A DNA stretch of 64,000 nt, taken from Rhodobacteraceae bacterium HLUCCA08 (GTDB taxonomy: Bacteria; Pseudomonadota; Alphaproteobacteria; Rhodobacterales; Rhodobacteraceae). The position numbers and the translations under genes are program-made. The notes below the pieces were generated by a model. It searched no databases, was not told where the DNA came from, and saw only the letters and a program-made list of their open reading frames with translations. Below, piece after piece: positions 59,181-64,000 of this stretch. Each line of letters begins with the position of its first letter. The stretch's first letter is position 1. The stretch lies in contig LJSF01000025.1 of NCBI GenBank assembly GCA_001314655.1, forward strand, positions 32,371-96,370. Direction: 5' to 3'.

Positions 59181-61001
59181 TCAGCCCGCCGCGCGGGCTT
59201 GGCGCTTGCGTTCATGCGGATCGAGCGCGCGTTTGCGCAGCCGGATCGCGTTCGGCGTGACCTCGACCAGTTCGTCATCGTCGATATAGGCGATCGCCTG
59301 TTCCAGCGACATGGTCACCGGCGTGGTCAGCCGCACCGCTTCGTCGGTTCCGCTGGCCCGCACATTGGTCAGTTTCTTGCCCTTGAGCGGGTTGACCTCG
59401 AGGTCGTTCTCGCGGCTGTGCTCGCCGATGATCATGCCCTGGTAGACATCTTCCTGGGCGCCGATGAACATCCGCCCCCGCTCTTCGAGGTTCCACAGCG
59501 CATAGGCCACCGACTGGCCGGCCTCCATCGAGATCAGCACCCCGGCGCGGCGGCCCTGGATCGGGCCCTTGTGCGGGGTCCAGCCGTGAAAGATGCGGTT
59601 CAGCACACCGGTGCCGCGGGTATCGGTCAGGAATTCGCCGTGATAGCCGATCAGCCCGCGCGAGGGCACATGGGCGACGATCCGGGTCTTGCCGGTGCCG
59701 GCGGGGCGCATTTCCAGCAGGTCGCCCTTGCGCGCGCCGGTCAGCTTTTCGACAACGGCGCCGGTGAATTCGTCATCGACGTCGATCGTGACCTCCTCGA
59801 CCGGTTCCAGCCGCTGGCCGCCTTCGTCGCGAAAAATCACCCGGGGGCGGGAAATCGACAGCTCGAACCCTTCGCGGCGCATGTTCTCGATCAGCACGCC
59901 CATCTGCAATTCGCCCCGGCCCGAGACCTCGAAGGCCTCGCCGCCCGGGGTATCGGCGATCTGGATCGCGACGTTGGATTCGGCCTCTTTCATCAGGCGT
60001 TCGCGGATCACCCGGCTTTGCACCTTCTTGCCGTCGCGGCCGGCAAGCGGGCTGTCGTTGATGCCGAAGGTGACGGTGATCGTCGGCGGGTCGATCGGCT
60101 GCGCGGGGATCGCGGCATCGACATCGGGCGCGCAGATCGTGTCGGCCACGGTGGCTTTCGACATGCCCGCAAGCGTGACGATATCGCCGGCCTCGGCAAG
60201 CTCGATCGGCTGCTGGCCCAGGCCGCGGAAGGCCATGATCCGGGTGACGCGGAATTGTTCGATCCGCTCGCCGGTGCGCGACAGCGCCTTGACGGTTTCG
60301 TTCGGGCGCAGCACGCCGCTTTCGACGCGACCGGTCAGCACGCGACCCAGATAGGGATCGGCGCCCAGCGTGGTGGCCAGCATCGAGAACGGCTCTCCCT
60401 GCCGGGCGATCTGGGCCGGGGCGGGCACGTGATCGACGACCAGCCGGAACAGCGCGCTCAGGTCCTGGCGCGGACCGTCCAGCTCCGTATCCGCCCAGCC
60501 GGCGCGGCCCGAAGCGTAAAGGTGCGGGAAATCGAGCTGGTGTTCATCGGCATCCAGCGCGGCGAAAAGGTCGAACACCTCGTCCAGCGCACGATCGGGT
60601 TCGGCGTCGGGCTTGTCGACCTTGTTCAGGACGACGATCGGGCGCAGACCCAGGGCGAGCGCCTTGGAGGTGACGAATTTGGTCTGCGGCATCGGGCCTT
60701 CGGCGGCGTCGACCAGCAAGACGACGCCGTCGACCATCGACAGGATCCGCTCCACCTCGCCGCCGAAATCGGCGTGGCCGGGCGTGTCGACGATGTTGAT
60801 CCGAATGCCCTGCCATTCGACGCTGGTCGCCTTGGCCAGGATCGTGATCCCGCGTTCGCGTTCCAGGTCATTGGAATCCATGGCCCTTTCGGCCACGGCC
60901 TGGCCTTCGCGGAAGGCACCGGATTGCTTGAGAAGCTCGTCCACCAGGGTGGTCTTGCCGTGGTCCACGTGGGCGATGATGGCGATGTTGCGCAGGTCCA
61001 T
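59181..61001 (-). CDS. typA: Translational GTPase TypA/BipA
   Basis: 606-residue ribosome-associated GTPase affecting assembly and stress adaptation. G1 loop AHVDHGKTT at 10-18, switch/G2 near [18 protein letters not shown] (G3), NKVDKPDA (G4), then EF-G-like domains and the BipA-specific C-terminal domain ([39 protein letters not shown] [22 protein letters not shown]). Full length. Divergent from the VPLPA-CTERM gene. Confidence 0.97.
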   Translation of the reverse strand: MDLRNIAIIAHVDHGKTTLVDELLKQSGAFREGQAVAERAMDSNDLERERGITILAKATSVEWQGIRINIVDTPGHADFGGEVERILSMVDGVVLLVDAAEGPMPQTKFVTSKALALGLRPIVVLNKVDKPDAEPDRALDEVFDLFAALDADEHQLDFPHLYASGRAGWADTELDGPRQDLSALFRLVVDHVPAPAQIARQGEPFSMLATTLGADPYLGRVLTGRVESGVLRPNETVKALSRTGERIEQFRVTRIMAFRGLGQQPIELAEAGDIVTLAGMSKATVADTICAPDVDAAIPAQPIDPPTITVTFGINDSPLAGRDGKKVQSRVIRERLMKEAESNVAIQIADTPGGEAFEVSGRGELQMGVLIENMRREGFELSISRPRVIFRDEGGQRLEPVEEVTIDVDDEFTGAVVEKLTGARKGDLLEMRPAGTGKTRIVAHVPSRGLIGYHGEFLTDTRGTGVLNRIFHGWTPHKGPIQGRRAGVLISMEAGQSVAYALWNLEERGRMFIGAQEDVYQGMIIGEHSRENDLEVNPLKGKKLTNVRASGTDEAVRLTTPVTMSLEQAIAYIDDDELVEVTPNAIRLRKRALDPHERKRQARAAG

Positions 61002-61136
61002 GTCGGTGCCTTCGATAGCTGTCGCGCGGGCCTTACCCTGCCGGGGCGCGAATGGCGAGGGGCAAAAGACCCGCGTCGGTGCAACGTCGGCATGACGTCG
61101 GTGCTGCGGTGCGGCGCGAAGAAAATCGGCGACGTT

Positions 61137-61152
61137 TACCCCATTCGGGGTA
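61137..61152. promoter_or_regulatory. Palindromic operator candidate in the typA / VPLPA-CTERM divergent region
   Basis: TACCCC-ATTC-GGGGTA is a 6-bp-arm inverted repeat about 100 bases upstream of the VPLPA-CTERM start and 136 from typA. A direct repeat ACGTCGG-CATG-ACGTCGG lies just before it. No binding protein can be named. Confidence 0.35.
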
Positions 61153-61248
61153 TGTCACGGCTGGCGCGATCGGGCAGGGTGCCGGGCATTCGTGAACCAC
61201 ATGCGCGCGCGCTTTGGCGCGGGCGTGTATTTATTGGGGGAAGTACCA

Positions 61249-61815
61249 TTGAAAAAGACCTTGTCCGCCTTGTCCGTTGCCGCCCTGATGAGCGGCGCCG
61301 CGCTGCCCGCCTCGGCCGCGCTGCTTGAATTCGACATTTCCGGCCTGTTCATGATCACGACGTCCGGGCCGAGTTCCATCTACTCGCCCGACGGGCTTGG
61401 CGGTACCGGCCCGGCGACCTTCCGCTTCGACACCGATACCCTGGCGGTGAGCGATGCGCAGATCAATACGCCCTTCGACACCTATGTCACCGGTAACTGG
61501 GATGCCGGCGATCAGGAATTCGCGTTCTTCGGGTTCGATGGCAGCCTGTTCTATGTCCATGTCGGTTCTGACGTGACCGATTACGCGACCTCGCTTGCGG
61601 TAGGCGACAGCGACGCCTTCTTTCCCGCAGCGACCGAATTCCAGCCGGACCTGACCGGATCGTTGATCGTCGTGGGCGAGGGGATCGACCCCTATGTCAC
61701 CGTCACGCGCCTGGCCGATCCGGCCGGCGGCCCGGCGCCGGTGCCGCTGCCGGCGGGCCTGCCGCTGTTGCTGGCCGGGCTGGGTGCGCTGGGGCTGATG
61801 CGCCGCAAGGGCTGA
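61249..61815 (+). CDS. VPLPA-CTERM sorting-domain exported protein
   Basis: 188 residues from a TTG start at 61249, supported by GGGGGAAG upstream and because it begins the signal peptide KKTLSALSVAALMSGAALPASA; a longer frame from 61192 has no such logic. The mature part is acidic with beta-strand character (LLEFDISGLFMITTSGPSS; DVTDYATSLAVGDSDAFFP). The C-terminus has VPLPAGLPLLLAGLGALGLMRRKG: motif, hydrophobic helix and basic end, the exosortase-recognised signal. No exosortase gene is in the window. Function unknown; surface or extracellular-matrix protein expected. Confidence 0.9.
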   Translation: MKKTLSALSVAALMSGAALPASAALLEFDISGLFMITTSGPSSIYSPDGLGGTGPATFRFDTDTLAVSDAQINTPFDTYVTGNWDAGDQEFAFFGFDGSLFYVHVGSDVTDYATSLAVGDSDAFFPAATEFQPDLTGSLIVVGEGIDPYVTVTRLADPAGGPAPVPLPAGLPLLLAGLGALGLMRRKG

Positions 61816-61837
61816 GCCCGCGACAGGCAAAGGATCG

Positions 61838-61869
61838 GGGGCCGTGCCTTTCCGGGGGCGGCCCCTTTT
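61838..61869 (+). terminator. Candidate terminator of the VPLPA-CTERM gene
   Basis: GGGGCCG (61838-61844) and CGGCCCC (61859-61865) pair perfectly over a 14-base loop, followed by TTTT; 22 bases after the stop and facing the convergent SMR gene. Confidence 0.6.
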
Positions 61870-61884
61870 CGATGGCGGGCCGTG

Positions 61885-62223
61885 TCAATGGCGCGCCGTG
61901 TCGGAAAACAGCTGGATCACCGCGATGCCCGAAACGATCAGCGCGATGCCGATCAACGCCGGCGGGTCCAGCCGCTGGCCGAACCAGGTCCAGCCGATCA
62001 GCGCGATCAGCACGATGCCCAGACCCGACCACAGCGCATACATCACGCCGACCGGCATCTCGCGCAGGGTCAGCGACAGCAGGTAGAAGGCGGCCGCATA
62101 GGCGAAGACGACCAGCACGGACGGGCCCGGACGGGTGAATTGCTGGCTGGCCTGCAAGGCGCTGGTGCCGATGGTTTCGGCGATCACGGCAAGGATGAGG
62201 AACGCATAAGTGGCGATCGGCAT
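61885..62223 (-). CDS. SMR-family small multidrug efflux protein
   Basis: 112 residues, four membrane helices. AVIAETIGTSALQAS carries the essential Glu of the SMR family (position about 16), and MYALWSGLGIVLIALIGWTWFGQ gives the conserved Trp/Gly region of EmrE-like proteins. Works as a dual-topology or antiparallel dimer exchanging protons for cationic drugs or osmolytes. No SugE partner gene is present. Convergent with the VPLPA-CTERM gene. Confidence 0.92.
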   Translation of the reverse strand: MPIATYAFLILAVIAETIGTSALQASQQFTRPGPSVLVVFAYAAAFYLLSLTLREMPVGVMYALWSGLGIVLIALIGWTWFGQRLDPPALIGIALIVSGIAVIQLFSDTARH

Positions 62224-62894
62224 GGGCGCGGCTCCGGCAATTGGCTGGGATTGCGCTAGCGCGTCGCGGGCGGGTTGTCACGCCCCGACCTGCGATGGCG
62301 CGGCGCGCTGATCGCGCACCAGGGCCAAGGCGTCGGCCAGGCTCGGAAGAGGGGCGTGTTCGCCCGGGTCCTCGCGGGGCTGCCCGAAGGTTTGCCTCTC
62401 AGCTATCGCCCTCGCGGCAATCGTCATCTACTGGCTACGAGTCCTGACCCGAGGGCAAGAAGTGTCGGCCACCGCATTGTGTCGCGAGTCTCGGGTCGAC
62501 ACGCCTCTGGCGCAGTCGACAAGCGAGTTCTTGGATGCGACCCGCCGCCACAGATGTCCCTAAAGTACTGATTTTGCCATATCACTCATGAATTCGTTTG
62601 GAAGCCGAACGCGAGTAGCGTTCTTCGGTTTTTCCCACATGTTTGGGTCATGACGTTTTATCGAACTGACCCGAACCAATGATCAGAATACCCGGCAGCG
62701 AAATCCCAACCGACAGCGGGCAGATGGTCTGGAAGGCCTCGGCCGTCTATATGCCCGCCGCGTTCAAGTTCCACGACATGGCAATTCCGTTTGCTGGCTG
62801 CTTCTCCTCGATCCAAGGCCGGGCATGGACTGGTTTTCTGCGCCTGCCGCTAGCGAATGCGACGCCTTGGTTCGCTGCACCATCATGGACAGGA
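62224..62894. other. Long non-coding stretch with looser composition
   Basis: About 670 bases without a supportable gene. From about 62400 the G/C content and third-position bias drop compared with the rest of the window, and translations have no family features. It contains the hairpin at 62607-62633. The frame of the following methyltransferase is open from 62679, but its first ~70 residues look random, so I start that gene at 62895. It may be a scar of past insertion or deletion. Confidence 0.45.
62607..62633 (+). terminator. Terminator-like hairpin in non-coding DNA
   Basis: GAACGC (62607-62612), loop GAGTA, GCGTTC (62618-62623), then TTCGG and TTTTT (62629-62633). No gene is evident directly upstream on this strand, so it may be an orphan from a lost gene. 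Confidence 0.45.
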
Positions 62895-63347
62895 ATGACC
62901 TTCATGCAACGCCTTCTGCCACCTCTCCTGCTTGTCGTCACTTGGGCCGCGATGACCCTGGTTTCCCTGACTTGGCCTCCGGGCGAGCCATTCGCCGCGC
63001 CGTTGAGGCGTGTCGGCGGCGTCGTGTCGGCTCTCGGTCTGTTGCTGTCGGTGAAGGGTGCAAGAATCTTCCGGCATGTCGGAACGAACATCATGACCTT
63101 CGACAAGCCGGACAAGTTGGTGACATCGGGTCTCTTTGCCTGGAGCCGGAACCCGATGTACCTCGGTTTTGCGCTTTGCGCCCTTGGTGGTGCCGTTGCG
63201 CTGGGGGCCATGAGCGCCGTAGGGATCGCCATCCTCTTCTGTATCACCCTGGACCGTTGGTACGTGGGATTCGAAGAGAGGATGATGCGGGAAACGTTCG
63301 GCGCGGAATACGACGCCTATTGCCGCAAGGTTCGGCGATGGCTCTGA
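62895..63347 (+). CDS. Isoprenylcysteine/phospholipid methyltransferase-like (ICMT-type) membrane protein
   Basis: 150 residues from ATG 62895 (or 62904). Hydrophobic N-terminal helices are followed by the conserved ICMT/PEMT core: FDKPDKLVTSGLFAWSRNPMYLGF (SAM-binding Arg-Asn-Pro-Met-Tyr) and WYVGFEERMMRETFGAEYDAYCRKVRRWL (Glu-Glu pair and C-terminal block). Bacterial members are S-adenosylmethionine-dependent methyltransferases with unknown lipid or small-molecule substrates. Base composition is looser than in most of the window. Confidence 0.85.
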   Translation: MTFMQRLLPPLLLVVTWAAMTLVSLTWPPGEPFAAPLRRVGGVVSALGLLLSVKGARIFRHVGTNIMTFDKPDKLVTSGLFAWSRNPMYLGFALCALGGAVALGAMSAVGIAILFCITLDRWYVGFEERMMRETFGAEYDAYCRKVRRWL

Positions 63348-63516
63348 TCTATCGCGAACCCAAGGCATGCGTTTCTTTGGGTGGCGCTGCTGGCCACCGC
63401 GCCTTTATGGGGCCTGTCGCTTGTCCCGGAAGGGATGACGACAGCGGAAACCGCACTTCAGCCGGTGCCGCGCGATTTCTGATGATACCCGCAATTCCCC
63501 AACAAAGGTCAGTCAA
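63348..63516. other. Short intergenic gap; possible tiny membrane peptide
   Basis: No confident gene. In the frame that continues past the methyltransferase stop, a GTG at 63381 would encode 33 residues ending at 63482 with a hydrophobic start (VALLATAPLWGLSLVPEG) and PVPRDF end, possibly a remnant of a longer gene. AAAGGT before 63517 serves the next gene. Confidence 0.3.
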
Positions 63517-63906
63517 ATGAATGCGAGCGATGTGGAACGCGTCAGAAATTTCAGCCGTGCCGTCGCCGTCGAGATCGGGGCGATGGAGGATTCGCTCCTC
63601 AACCGGGGGCGACCGTTCGGATCGGCCCGCGTTCTCAACGCTATCGGCCTCGGGCACGAAAATCTCTCGGGATTATGTGCCTTTCTGCAGTTGAACGCGG
63701 GGCGCGCAAGCGAGTTGCTGAGCGGCTTGGAAGCAGAAGGCCTGATCGAAACCACGCCGAACCCGGACGACCGCCACAGTCGCCTCATGAGACTGACACC
63801 AAAGGGCGAGGACGAGTTCAATATCTACGAAAAACTTTTCGATGAGCGCGCGGCGGCGATTCTGGCGCGCCACAAACACGCCCGCCGGATGCTTGATGCC
63901 ATGTAA
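63517..63906 (+). CDS. MarR-type winged-helix protein, resembles the N-terminal domain of HTH/GNAT fusion regulators
   Basis: 129 residues. VRNFSRAVAVEIGAMEDSLLNRGRPFGSARVLNAIG is the opening usually found in bifunctional helix-turn-helix/GNAT proteins; the DNA-binding part is LCAFLQLNAGRASELLSGLEAEGLIETTPNPDDRHSRLMRLTPKGE. It ends ARRMLDAM then TAA, exactly where the acetyltransferase domain would begin, and no GNAT sequence follows in any frame to the window end. It is therefore either a stand-alone MarR or a truncated fusion. Confidence 0.78.
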   Translation: MNASDVERVRNFSRAVAVEIGAMEDSLLNRGRPFGSARVLNAIGLGHENLSGLCAFLQLNAGRASELLSGLEAEGLIETTPNPDDRHSRLMRLTPKGEDEFNIYEKLFDERAAAILARHKHARRMLDAM

Positions 63907-64000
63907 GCGCGACGCTGATCCCCTCCTGCCGCTTCTGATCTGAGCGGGCCATTCTCCGGGCGCATGAGCGTTGGAGGTGTTGGGTTGGAACGAGGCGGCA

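Noticed and set aside
62275..62571. 98-codon plus-strand frame in the right-end gap
   Set aside because: No family features, no ribosome-binding site, irregular codon usage.

Overview
The window is high-GC DNA with strong third-position G/C bias, dense operons and very frequent four-base stop/start overlaps. RecA with an alphaproteobacterial-type SOS box (GAAC-N7-GAAC), an ectoine operon, a VPLPA-CTERM surface protein and an urtABCDE urea importer together point to a marine or halotolerant alphaproteobacterium, most likely a member of the Rhodobacteraceae/Roseobacter group. No rRNA, CRISPR array, intact transposase, integrase or phage gene was found.

Left part (1-21.3 kb): the end of an MscS-type channel gene coupled to an AlaX-type trans-editing gene; a gene-poor stretch; tRNA-Ser(GGA); the urea importer urtABCDE (minus strand) with a creatininase-family amidohydrolase divergent from it; a short-chain dehydrogenase; a chromate transporter overlapped by a Crp/Fnr regulator; a small periplasmic protein; a fused membrane/spermidine-synthase-like protein; and ectABC plus ectoine-type aspartokinase, with the MarR regulator ectR divergent.

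Middle (21.4-40.3 kb): a four-gene Anbu cluster (ATP-grasp, alpha-E, transglutaminase, Anbu protease-like subunit). Next is an LLM monooxygenase / aldo-keto reductase / flavin reductase / hydrolase operon with a divergent GntR regulator and Gfo/Idh/MocA enzyme; I read this as a probable sulfoquinovose monooxygenase (sulfo-SMO-type) pathway. Then comes a hexuronate-type operon: an FCD-GntR regulator with a GGTATACC-core operator, three Gfo/Idh/MocA oxidoreductases, an ABC importer whose ATPase gene is frameshifted by a perfect 8-bp tandem duplication, and mannonate dehydratase.

Right part (40.3-64 kb): a minus-strand galactoside operon (ABC importer, GH4 alpha-galactosidase-type enzyme, GH42 beta-galactosidase, mutarotase, SDR, lactonase, IlvD/Edd dehydratase, DgoK, DgoA). 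It encodes a complete De Ley-Doudoroff-type route from galactosides to pyruvate plus glyceraldehyde-3-phosphate. A divergent IclR regulator and an intact UgpC/MalK-type ATPase complete the importer. Housekeeping genes follow (recA, alaS, DUF1330, typA), then a VPLPA-CTERM protein, an SMR efflux protein, and a right end of looser composition with a methyltransferase-like membrane protein and a MarR-type regulator.

Taken together, 25-54 kb reads as a carbohydrate island. Adjacent sulfoquinovose, alpha/beta-galactoside and hexuronate modules would suit an organism feeding on algal glycolipid headgroups and polysaccharide debris. That ecological reading is inference; the gene-family calls are read from sequence.
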